Source: Nitzschia sp. pyKryTriq1 | Lineage: Eukaryota; Bacillariophyta; Bacillariophyceae; Bacillariales; Bacillariaceae | Direction: 5' to 3' | NCBI GenBank assembly: GCA_956465555.1 | Contig: OY101125.1 | Span: forward strand, 1,304,501-1,368,500 | Length of the DNA stretch: 64,000 nt | Shown: positions 45,155-55,243 of the stretch, one piece after another | How the letters are laid out: the number at the start of each line of letters is the position of its first letter | How positions within the stretch are numbered: position 1 is the first letter of the stretch | The notes under the pieces: generated by a model | Database searches by the model: none | What the model was told of the DNA's origin: nothing | What the model saw: the letters and a program-made list of their open reading frames with translations, nothing else | Position numbers and translations under genes: made by a program

Positions 45155-46572
45155 CGTCTTGGAACACTATTCCTCCTCCCAACTCCTTTCGTCCTTGCGT
45201 CTTCCCCTCCTTTATGATGAGAAGAAACAATGTTGCATCCTTGTTTTGGAGAATTATGTGAGCAATAATTGCGTGTCTGCAATGCATCTACGAAGTCGTT
45301 CTTGTTGTTCTCTCTCTGAGGAACTTTTGGTGGTGCATTGCCGCAGTCCGTGCATAGTCGGCATGATTTGAGAGGCAGAAGAGGATCGAAGATACCTACC
45401 GGTATTTATTACTCCGTCCGGTGGGTATAATTTCACGGTTGTCTTCTAATTAACCCGCCACTTCGCGAGTGCCTTTCAGTCGAAACCTCTATTTATCGGC
45501 GATGCCTCACATCATGCATGCCGCTGGGCACACCTGCTTATTGCTATTCCTTGAGGGGCACTTTCTCCGAATGAATTGCATGGAATTTGGTTGTTGTTCC
45601 GTATCCCGCGTCAGGAGAAAGGCATATGTCATGATTCATTCTCATGGATTATTGATTGTTGAGAATAATCAACTCGTCGTGGCGCGCGCGCGAGGGGAAA
45701 AGCATGGTGGAAAATGCGAGTTAATAATTCGTCCGTGGTTCGCCCGTGCAACAGGAGCGTCGCAGGCACGGCAGCAGCGCATGACCAGATGGCGGATTGC
45801 AAATTGCAATGGACCATGGGCAGAAAATTTTGCTCGGAGCCGGGCCTACGTGACGTACCCTCTCATTCAGTAGAAACGTACCAGAACCTCTAAGTCGCAC
45901 GACTCCGAATAAGGGACTCACAGGCGGACGAGAGACGGGGGTCTACTGGACTACATACTGACTACCAGTACTGTGTACCGGTGTTGCTACAGTACCTGGT
46001 AGTTTAGCTAGCTCTACTACAGTACTAGTTACTACTCTACTAGAGAGAGTAGAGAGTTTGATACTTCTATTAACTGCTGGTAGCTGCAACAACAAGAGCT
46101 CTCTATTACCAGTTAGAGTATTATTTCTTAAAAAGCACTGGCGAATACAAGCTACTAGCACGGAGAATAGCGAGCTTTTCTTCCATGCATAACTGGCAGC
46201 GCAGGGTACCAGGTACCTGGTACCGAAAGTAGACTACCGGTAGTCCCGACTGTGGATACCGTCCGTACGTCGTTCTCACTCTCGAAAGCCAGCATAGAGA
46301 GACCGGACCTCTCTATTATTGCGCATATCTCATCGATTGACGAGTCGAGGTTCGAGCTTTTATATACCTGCTCGCAGCTCTACAAACTTCGAGTCTGCCT
46401 ACGTATAGCAGTTCGTAATCACCATTATCATGTTGTTGCCGCTGCTTGCAATGCAACACTCCTTGTCTGACATCTAAGACATCTAATACTGTACTCGGTA
46501 TGTAAGACTGACCGACCGACCGACTGACTAACTGATTGACTGATTGACCCACTCTTCCCAACAAAATATACC
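45155..46572. other. Long spacer between divergent genes
   Basis: Promoter region of the HSF gene and of the UPF3-like gene. It contains TACCGGTA near 45400 and 46240, a TACCAGGTACCTGGTA-like palindrome near 46210, CTCTACTAGAGAG-type inverted repeats near 46030, and a GACT/GACC repeat at about 46506-46549. No gene seen. Confidence 0.55.
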
Positions 46573-48146
46573 ATGGAGTCGAATGCTTCTGCTTCCGGCG
46601 GCGGCGGCGGCGGAAATCGACGCAATCGCGGCCGCGGCAAACGAAACAACAACAGCAGCAGCAACAAAGGCAACACTACCGCTCCCAGCAACAGCAACAG
46701 CAACAGCAACAGTAATAAGAAGAAATCAGGAGGATCCGGTGGTCCACCACCTCCACCTCCTCAACCTTATCAAGTCAAATTAGCCTTGCGACACATTGGA
46801 AATCCCACGGCCTACGGGTCGACCAAGGCGGTACTGGAAGATTTGTTGCTGCCCCTCATAGACGCTTGCAACGCCAAAGCTTGGGCAGCGGCAGGTTTGA
46901 CGGCGGCGGCGGCGGCAGCGACAGCAGTAGCTTCTGGTGGTGGTGGCAGCAATAGCAGTCTCGCGGCGGCCGGGGCAACTGCGAGTACAGGGTTTCTACT
47001 CGAAATCGATACTGCTGCCAAACGACATCTGATTGAGGAAGAAGAAGCGGCTCGAAAGTACCAGAAAGAATGGGAAGCCAAGCAGAATGCGGTGGTGGAA
47101 GAGAAGAAAGAAGAGGAGGGTGAGGTAGAAGAACCAAACGATCCAGCAGAGGAGGGCGACAACGCCGATGACACCCGCCCAGAAAGTGAAGATCTGACAA
47201 AACAACAAGCAGTATTATCTCAAGAAACAACAACAACAACGACGACAACAACAAAGACAATCGATGTCGTCGTGGCTCCCAAGGCGGCTCTTCCATCGAA
47301 TATTCCAGTCATTACGGTTCGTCCCCTTTACGTGGTACCGCCGAAGAAAACACGCCGTCGTGGGGATCGACCAGGCGTCGCCTACATCTTGCTCACTGCC
47401 CCCAAAATCGAAAGAATTATCAAAGAAATCGTGGTTGTTCCACCACCAGAGACAGTCCCCGAAGATGAGATAATGAAGATGACAATGACGATTCCGGCAA
47501 TGGTGACCGGAGGAGTGCTGCCACCACCATCATCAACATCACCCAAACAGGATGAAGCTGCTCCTCCGCCCGAAAACAACAACGCCAGTGCTACCGACGA
47601 ACTGCCTGCGTCAGAGGGATCCTCCGCTATTGCCGAGAGCGCTCCGGAAATTCCCGAACTGGTTTCCGAATCTCTTTCTAGTACGCTGGATGCTGATGCT
47701 GATGCTGCTGCTGCCTCTACAATTCCATCCCCAACTCAAACCAGCAGTGTTGTGCCGGCAGCTGCACCAGCACCAGCATCCGCGGCGACATCATCTATCA
47801 AAAATATCAAGTTGATCGATTACTCTCGTCAGGTGGCGCAAGGGCGTGTACTTTTACAAAACGCCATTGACCTATTGACGCAACTGGCTTCCTCGTCTTC
47901 TGCTTCCTCTGCTGCTCCTTCAGACAGCAATAATAATAATTATAATAATAATAACGCTGCTGATGCTACGAGTGGAATATCGATTCAAATCGAAACAGCC
48001 ATGTCGGGCAAGACCTGGCGATGGCAATACACTCGTCCAGATCGTCGGGAGGGTACTTTGGAGTCGACGGGGGACTACAAGAATTGGATCAAGAGTTTGG
48101 AACAACAAGAAGCAGATCGAAAAGCACGACCCAAACCCACTCCGGG

Positions 48147-48177
<31 letters not shown>

Positions 48178-48645
48178 GCAATGGGTGCCTCCACCACCGG
48201 TGGTGAGGATGGTACTGCTGGTACCGCGGCGGCGGGTGGTGCTACGGGTGGTACTGGTGGAGTGGCGGGACAGCCGATTGCGGCTTTGGTACAACATCTA
48301 CGAGCCAAACAACAAGAAATGAAACGCAGCAAGACGAAAAAGAAAAAGGATCCCAGTAGTACGAATACCAAGAAGGATGGTGCTGGCGGTAAAGGCAACC
48401 AGGGTGGTGGCAAAGGAGGCAGCAGCAGTGGCAAGAACAAGAATGCCAAGGGCAAAAAGTCGGCAGGAGGAGTAGGTGGAGCCAAGACCACCGAAGGTGC
48501 TGGTGCTGGCAAGCCCAAGAAGAAAAGCCAAAAGAGGACCAAGAAGGCCGGCGCTGCTGGTGGTGGTGGTGGTGGTGGAAGTAAAAATCCCAAAGCCGTG
48601 GCACCCACTTCTTTGCTGAAATCTTCTGCACCAGCCTCGTCGTAG
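46573..48645 (+). CDS. Smg4/UPF3-like low-complexity protein
   Basis: Single exon, 690 residues. The N-terminus is Gly-, Asn- and Ser-rich with an RGG-like NRRNRGRGKRNN part, then YQVKLALRHIGNPTAYGS begins a globular part. After an Ala-rich insert comes FLLEIDTAAKRHLIEEEE and an acidic coil; later ITVRPLYVVPPKKTRRRGDR and PGVAYILLTAP. A last conserved-looking block, WRWQYTRPDRREGTLESTGD then YKNWIKSLEQQEADR, resembles the end of the UPF3 domain (K.GTI...Y..FL). The C-terminus is Gly/Lys-rich. UPF3 links the exon junction complex with UPF2 in nonsense-mediated mRNA decay. The match is split by long inserts and is tentative; another RNA-binding protein is possible. Confidence 0.45.
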
Positions 48646-48913
48646 AGTGTGTACGTACTGTACGCCTGATCACAATACAATATTGAATATAGCATTAGAG
48701 CTGCTAGCTCTAGCTACCCCTCTCTAGAGCTAGAGTAGAGTACTTGTCCCGCAGTAGAGTACCGTACATTACGCACGCACTGTCTCTACTAGCAATACGT
48801 ACTGTTGCAAATACGAATGTACATACCGGTAGTCATTAGGCATGCATAGATCGATAAATAAACTATGGATGATGTCGAGTTTCCTTTACTAGAGTAGCTT
48901 TAGTAGAGGTTGA
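48646..48913. other. Convergent spacer
   Basis: Palindromic CTAGAGCTAGAG-type and CTCTACTAG motifs; no gene. Confidence 0.5.
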
Positions 48914-49765
48914 TTATAAGGATCTCGTTCGTTCCGGAGCACTTAGCTCCGCTGGAGCCGCCGATCGTTTGTTGGGTCTATTGTGGATTCCTCCAGCAGT
49001 AGCAGAGGCCATGACTCTCTTGCGAGGAGGAGCCGCTGCTGCTGCTGATGATGACGATGACGATGACGATGACGCTGATGATGCCATATGAGGAAGGTAG
49101 GCATGATAAAAGTCTTGGGTTGCCGTGGCCAAGGCACGGTCTCGATTTTTGGTGCTCCACTTTTCACACAGTTGGGCGACGTATTCGGGATTTCCTTTGC
49201 ATTGCACATGGATCGCATCCAATACGTGAAAAATGTACTTGCCGTGCGACTTTTGGCGTGCCGGAAAATACACTTCCATACCTCTTGTAGAGTCGTCGTC
49301 GTCGTCGTCGTTGGTAGCAGCAGCAGCAGCAGCAGCATGGTTGTGGCTGTTTCCTTCCTTTTCTTTTCGGCAGAGTTCTCTAGCGGCTCGTTTGAACGAA
49401 TACAGTTGAGATTTGGTGAACCACCGGTCTTCAATGTCTTGATCGGTCATATCTCGCGCCGACTCGATGTAATCAATCGATTGAATGCCGCCAAAACTGA
49501 CATTTCGTTCCTCCGAGATGAGTGAAGTTGATGATGACGATTGAAAGACCATTGAGTTGTCAAAACTCATGGAAGAAAAGGATTTCAAGAGATCTTCGTG
49601 ATCGATGGGAAATAGAGCATCATCGTCGTAATCATCTGCTGCTAGGTCATCTGTCATGATTTCGTCCAGTGATTGTTGTCTCCGTGGGAGGGAGAGCATG
49701 ACGGTATCGTTCTCGGAGGGATGGTGATGATAGTCATCGTAGGAGGAAGAAGATGGCGGGTACAT
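48914..49765 (-). CDS. Conserved-looking diatom hypothetical protein
   Basis: Single exon, 283 residues. The N-terminus is Ser/Asp-rich. The core begins with NVSFGGIQSIDYIESA, then DIEDRWFTKSQLYSFKRAAR and TRGMEVYFP, a pattern (VSFG..x..Y, W[FY]xxxx[LY]..F, RG[ML]E) found in a large diatom family of unknown function. Near the end KNRDRALATATQDFYHAYLP is followed by a Ser/Ala run and a basic tail, possibly nuclear. No catalytic motif seen. A CCTTG pentamer repeat lies just upstream of the start. Confidence 0.6.
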   Translation of the reverse strand: MYPPSSSSYDDYHHHPSENDTVMLSLPRRQQSLDEIMTDDLAADDYDDDALFPIDHEDLLKSFSSMSFDNSMVFQSSSSTSLISEERNVSFGGIQSIDYIESARDMTDQDIEDRWFTKSQLYSFKRAARELCRKEKEGNSHNHAAAAAAATNDDDDDDSTRGMEVYFPARQKSHGKYIFHVLDAIHVQCKGNPEYVAQLCEKWSTKNRDRALATATQDFYHAYLPHMASSASSSSSSSSSAAAAAPPRKRVMASATAGGIHNRPNKRSAAPAELSAPERTRSL

Positions 49766-49783
49766 GTTGGTGGTTGCCTTTTG

Positions 49784-49814
49784 CCTTGCCTTGCCTTGCC
49801 TTGCCTTGCCTTGT
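49784..49814. repeat. CCTTG pentanucleotide repeat
   Basis: About six tandem CCTTG units directly upstream of the gene starting at 49765. Confidence 0.85.
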
Positions 49815-51021
49815 TTTGTTGTCTTTTGTTTTCTTTTCTTTGTGGGTGATGGATGATGGAATCAATGGGCAAGACGCCTGCTAGCTGCTGTTTGTTAAAA
49901 TGTTAATCTTGCTTTGAAATTAAAAAAAGACAAGACCACGAGTAAGACTTGGCATAATAGATCGTGATTATTGGAGTTTTTGGGAAAGACCGCGATCCGA
50001 ATGAAAAATGAATGCGGGCGGGGCAGGCCCCGGCGTAAAATGGAGTTTCACGGTGGAGTATTGCCCAAGACAGCATAGCAAAGCGTGGATGGTGCTGTAC
50101 TGTAGCACCACCAGTACGCGTTATGTACGTAGCAATTGGGTGGGCATGCGCCGAAGAGAAACCACCGCACGAACTAACGGAAAAGACATTATTTTTCTCA
50201 CAAGGGGCTTGGGTATTGGATCGTTGTCTTGGGATAGGGCCGGTTGCGTTCATCGTTAGCGTTCTGGAAAATGTCACTCGTGTAATTGCAGATGATTATG
50301 ACATGTGCCCTCAATCTTACAGTTATCGGTGTTTAAGGGTATCCATAAATCCGTCTGCATTCCTCATTCACGAACCGATAATTTCCAACGATTGAGAAAC
50401 GGTCGCATTTAACCACAAGTCACTCTTGGTCAAGACATCACTCTCAACCAAAGGCTTATCAGAGAAAGGAAGACCAAGAATGCAGAATGTCGCAGGATAA
50501 GCGTACTGGAAAAGCGTACTGGAAATTAAAGGCGTACTGGAAAGGCCAATGGAACCTCGCAATTAGCGGCTTCATTCGCGTCAGTACGACATCATAGAAA
50601 AGGCCCAATAATCAAAAGATGACTTTTCGGGGCGAAGTTTGATGAAGGGGAGGGGAGTAAACGTACCTTGCTTGGATGAATTGCCCCATTTTGATGTTGA
50701 GGACACGCACGTTTGACGTTTGACCCATCCGAGTGAGTACGTAGCATTCTACCGGTACGTAAACCAGTTCATTGCTGCCGCACTCACAACTCGCACGATA
50801 CCGCGCGGTATCAAATTGAATCTTCTCCTCTCTGGTCGCGCCTTTACGTGTGTATTCTTTCTTTCTTCTTTCTTTTTCTCTTCTTCCTTTTTGTTTTGTT
50901 CTGACGACGATGACGCCAGCCAGCTACTGCAGCCGCCAAGATCAACGTCAGTGTTCAATTCCTCTCTTGCTTCATGCCGCTGGATGCATTGGATTTTTAA
51001 TCAATCATTTTTTGATAAATC

Positions 51022-51069
51022 CAGCATCCCATCCATCCATCCATCCCATCCATCCATCCATCCATCCAT
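51022..51069. repeat. CATC tetranucleotide repeat in the TLC gene leader
   Basis: Imperfect CATC units ending about 25 bases before the TLC gene's ATG. Confidence 0.85.
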
Positions 51070-51092
51070 AAACACAACGCAACACAACAATC

Positions 51093-52339
51093 ATGTGGTC
51101 GTCTTTGTTTGAGCAACAGCAGCACCGGCCGACAGCAATCTTGGACGAAGCCGCAGTGCAACAGTTGCAGGGAACGATAAGTGGTTTCATTCTAGACTGT
51201 GTCGAATACATGGATACCCAATGGGGTGCGGCCGAATGGACCACACGGCAAGTTGCAGTGGGGACGGTAATCGTATTGGGGATGATTCGAGCGATGTGTC
51301 ATGAAGCGTACGGAGTGAATTGGTATTCACTGGTGCATGCGGCGGTGACGGGATATGGGAGTGCCATGGCCGTCTGGTTGAGTGTCTTTGCGGCAGTGCC
51401 ATTGACGGGGACCGCGGAACCACTTCGATCCATTGTTGGCTGCGGGGGACCGTTGACCAGTCTCCATCGCATAGTTCCGGCCATTACCATGGGCTATGGT
51501 ATCTTTGATATTTTGGATGGCGTAGGTCATGGACTCGATTTTGTAAGTATGCATTGGTATGGTATTGTATACTCGACCGACTCTACAGTACCAGGTACTG
51601 TACGATGCGGGTTCATCGCATATCGCATCCATGCTGACTTACTGACTACTACTTTACTACTTGCTACGTTCTATGTTCTACATACATGCGTAGTTATTAC
51701 ACGGAGTGGCAACCTTCGCCGTCATGGCGTATTTTTGTGAATATGATCTAGCCGAAGTGATCACACCCATGCTTTTGATGGAGGTACGTACTACGTACCG
51801 GTACTGTACTGTCTGTTGTCGGACTTTCTTCGTCGTCATTGTCATCTGATTTTGCATTACTTTGCTTTGCTTTGCTTTCTTTCGTGCTTTCTTTCGTTTG
51901 CTATCCAAACAAAAAAAACATCCAAACAAACAAAACAAACCAACAACAAAACAAGATTTCGACTCCGCATTTAAGCCTAGCCAGAAGTACTACGCTTTTT
52001 TCCGATACGGGATCGGCTATCAACTTGGGATTGTTCACCTTGACCTTTTTTCTATTTCGATTAATCATCTGCCCAATCCTTTGGTGGGAAATTATGACAG
52101 TCACTTGGGAAATCGAGGAGTTGAGACGAAACAAGGACGAAAATAATAATCATCATGATGGTTCCTACTCCTCCTCCTCATCCTGTATTCCATGGCATTT
52201 CCAATATGTCGTGTTTGGGTTTGGAATGACATTTCATTGTCTGAATTCCTTTTGGGGATACAAAATCATTGAAAAGGTCATTCGAAAAGTGAAGGGTATA
52301 GAAAAAGTCAAGGAAAAGAACCACCTCAAGCATCGATGA
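51093..52339 (+). CDS. TLC (TRAM-LAG1-CLN8) domain membrane protein
   Basis: Three exons, 51093-51542, 51694-51783 and 51956-52339, all joined in phase 0, give 307 residues. Donors are GTAAGT and GTACGT, acceptors GCGTAG and AACAAG. Several membrane helices are evident (VAVGTVIVLGMIRAM, MAVWLSVFAAVPL, FTLTFFLFRLIICPI, VVFGFGMTFHCLNSFWG). The TLC signature is rebuilt across the splice sites: GYGIFDILDG and HGLDF joined to LLHGVATFAVMAYFCEYDLA, then LLMEISTPHLSLA. This arrangement matches TMEM56/TLCD-type proteins rather than ceramide synthases, which carry a longer Lag motif. Proposed role: lipid sensing or trafficking in the endomembrane system. The small middle exon (30 codons) is supported by the match. 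Confidence 0.83.
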
Positions 52340-52632
52340 GCATCGATGATGATAATAATGATGACGACGACGACGACGACGATGATGATGATGGGACGAC
52401 ACTACGGCACTTTGCTTATTCTTGATTGATTAAGCCTTCACCGACGCGAGCGACTAATAATCTCTACTACTACTAACTAGTAGACTACATCAATAGTTTT
52501 AGCCGTACAAGTAGACTAAATCAATAGTTTTAGCCGTACAAACATTGCATCCGAGTAGACGAACAGATGTACAGTAGCAGAAATATAGTGCTGGTGTAAA
52601 CTACGAAAATATAAAATGCCCGTACCATAGTA

Positions 52633-53439
52633 TCATCCAAGACAAATTTTCCAACCTTCTTCCCCTGCATTTTCACGCGGAGAGAAGTCCAATGGTCTCT
52701 CCTGATCTTCCATTGGGATGGCAATGGCATCCCCGCTGAATACATTGTTGGGCTGGGGTGTTCCTTGCTGTCATTGTCCTTGTCCTTGTCCTCCGCCTCC
52801 TCCTCTCTTGGATCTCCGGGCATGTTCCCTAAATGCGGCCACGCTACATAAAAGAGCCAGAACGGCTCCGCCGGCAGTAGCACCGGGCATCACTGTACCA
52901 GTTGTCACTTGCGGGACAACCGCAATAGAACTCTCCCCTGCTCGCACAGTCCAAGATTTGCCACTCGAAGCTGGCGATATCCCCAATTACGGCTTCTAAA
53001 TCTAGCAGAACCTCCTCCTCCGGATCGCAGACGACTGACTGTACAATTCGTCCCTAGCTCGGCCACAAGCTGCACACCATCTCCACTGTAAGGATAGGGT
53101 CCTTTGATATCCGAAATCATCTGGCCATTGTAGATAAAAGTGACGTCTTGCGGCGACAATTCATAGTGAATTCTATCCCTATGGTTGTCCGCCAAACTCG
53201 CAGAGACTCCCACGCTCGCCGTCAAGCACTGATCCTCTGGAACGCATAGGGAAACACTTCGTCCAGTGACTGGATGAAGAAGGGTGCTGTAATAGCTAAA
53301 GCTTTCCACCATCTCGTTGTTGGTTGGTGCTCGAAAGCGAGGGCCTTGGACGAAAATATTCATATCAATGAACGCTTCCGTTGGAGTGTGTGTATTTCGA
53401 ATCTCCAGCAGCGCTTCACCCACTTGGCACTGCCCGAGT

Positions 53440-53499
<60 letters not shown>

Positions 53500-53588
53500 G
53501 TCGTTGCTGCTGCTGCTGTGGTTTGCGCCAAAGTAACGGCTGCCCGTTCCATGAAAAGAAGAGTCAAAAGTAGAATAAATCGTCTCAT
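52633..53588 (-). pseudogene. Type I membrane protein gene, frame disrupted at the 3' end
   Basis: The ATG at 53588 opens MRRFILLLTLLFMERAAVTL, a signal peptide, then Thr/Met low complexity and an ordinary extracellular part (VGEALLEIRNTHTPTEAF, SLCVPEDQCLTASVG, GDGVQLVAELGTNCTV). Near 53045 sense moves to a second frame (EEEVLLDLEAVIGDIASFEW, then a Cys-rich stretch). A third frame then carries a membrane helix (VMPGATAGGAVLALLCSVAA) and, after an in-frame TGA, a tail with VFSGDAIAIPMEDQERPLDF ending at 52633. Two frame changes and one stop suggest a decaying gene, though unrecognised introns or sequence errors in the repetitive parts could give the same picture. Function unknown. Confidence 0.5.
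53437..53510. repeat. GTC/ATC trinucleotide and hexanucleotide repeats in coding sequence
   Basis: Encode the Thr and Thr-Met runs of the membrane-protein gene. Confidence 0.85.
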
Positions 53589-53621
53589 ATTGTAGCTGGC
53601 GGAAATAATGGCACTGCGCAA

Positions 53622-55243
53622 TGCGAGTCGATCGATTACTGTTCAGATATGGATGGAGCATTGGCGTGTTATTCTGTTTGGTTGTTGAATACTGTACGAA
53701 TACTACTCTAATAGTATAGTACACATGAAGAATGATCATTCATCCCGTATTGATGATCTCAATCGTGACAAACATCGGGACATGACCATCAGCAGCAGGG
53801 CGGGGTAAACATCATTGTAATGAGTCCAAAGCGAAGGGTCGGGATCCCAACATGATGAATAATACATGGACAGAGTGCGACTAAAGGGAAAGTGTGACAA
53901 TGGCAATGAGAAATGAGAAGCCCGCCTGCGTTGAAATACCTCGTCTGTTCTTTGTTGATGGATGGGGTGCGGATGATAAACATCCCGAAATGTCCCCACA
54001 CTACTTCGCACAGTCCTGTTAATCAAAAAGTCATTCTCTGAATGTGATTGCTACAGTACCACTCTCTCTACTAGAGAGTAGTAGAGATGAAGCTGTATTT
54101 ATATTCGTAGTATCCAAAACGACAACCACCACCAGTGACAGAGATAAAAGAAGAAGGCTCGCTGTGTTGTATGAATCTTACGCGTGGTCTACACAGAATG
54201 AATTAATGCATATCCACTACCGGTAGTGGGTGGCTACTACTCTCTCTCTCTCTCTCTCTCTAATAGAGCAGCTCTACTCTCTAGTAGAGTAGTAGTAGTA
54301 GAGATATTACCAAATCAAGTCACAAATAGCATTATTTTTCACTAAAAGGTCTCCGTGCTTTCTTACTTCTACAGTAGTACTTCTTGTATTGAAGGTTACA
54401 GCGGTCGTCTCGCCCTCATCTCATTCTTCATAGTAATTTCGAACGAGCCTATGCAATTGGACGCGGAAAAGTAATACAGGATCCTCAAGTCTGTAGGCTT
54501 ACATTTCGATGATTCTCACTAAAAGTGACGTTCGGCTGCCTGTTGGAATTCGACCCTCTGCTTTTGGCGCCGCACGTTGCATTTGGATTTCATCTCCCAG
54601 GAATGAAACAGTTAGTCTTGTTGTTCTATGGTTTGAGCATTCGTGTACGGGTAGGTCCGTCTACTAGTTTCGGGTTCTACTACTTAGAATAGTCGCCCAC
54701 CCGGCTCGAGCATTAAATAGCACTTGGGCTGTTGTGTGTGGTGTCTGGCCATTTGAATGAATCTACGTGATTGAGGTTTTTTGAATGACAAGTCTCTAAG
54801 TGAAGATCCGAGGTTCGGACCGTGTTTCCCAAGAACGAAACTGTGTGCTTCTTTGAGCTTTCGTATTGTTATCGTTCACAGCCCAGCCGGCATAGTCAAG
54901 GAATTTATCGTACATACCGGTACATACCGGTAGTGTCCTTACCTACTACGTCCTACTAATAGTAGGAGCTCCGCCCTTTGTGACGACGATTCATGTGGTT
55001 CGAATATTGTGGCATATGTTTTCAAAAGCAAAAATCTCTAATTGGAGCTGTCTTTCGGCCTAGTTGGTGGCGGGAAGGCAGGGTCTGCTCGGAGGGATCT
55101 TCCATCTTTACAAGAATCATCTGTGTTGATCTTGTGACGCGTCCTCGCACTTATTGGCAGGCCTCATCACATTCTTCCCCTTCCCGTCACAAATTGCATT
55201 CTGCAGAAGTTGAAAATTCTTGTTTCTTACATCGACATTGACG
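53622..55243. other. Long spacer, no confident gene
   Basis: Contains a (CT)n run at about 54239-54262, CTCTACTAGAGAG inverted repeats near 54060 and 54285, and TACCGGTA near 54220 and twice near 54920. A minus-strand frame at 54026-53739 has no motif. Confidence 0.5.

Larger units (their letters stand above)
49766..51092. other. Divergent spacer
   Basis: Includes a CCTTG pentanucleotide run (about 49784-49814), a repeated GCGTACTGGAAA unit near 50500-50540, a TACCGGTA site at about 50750, and a CATC repeat just before the TLC gene. No confident gene. Confidence 0.55.

Noticed and set aside
46812-48695. Large minus-strand frames opposite the UPF3-like gene
   Set aside because: Poly-Ser/Pro shadows of Gly/Ala-rich coding repeats.
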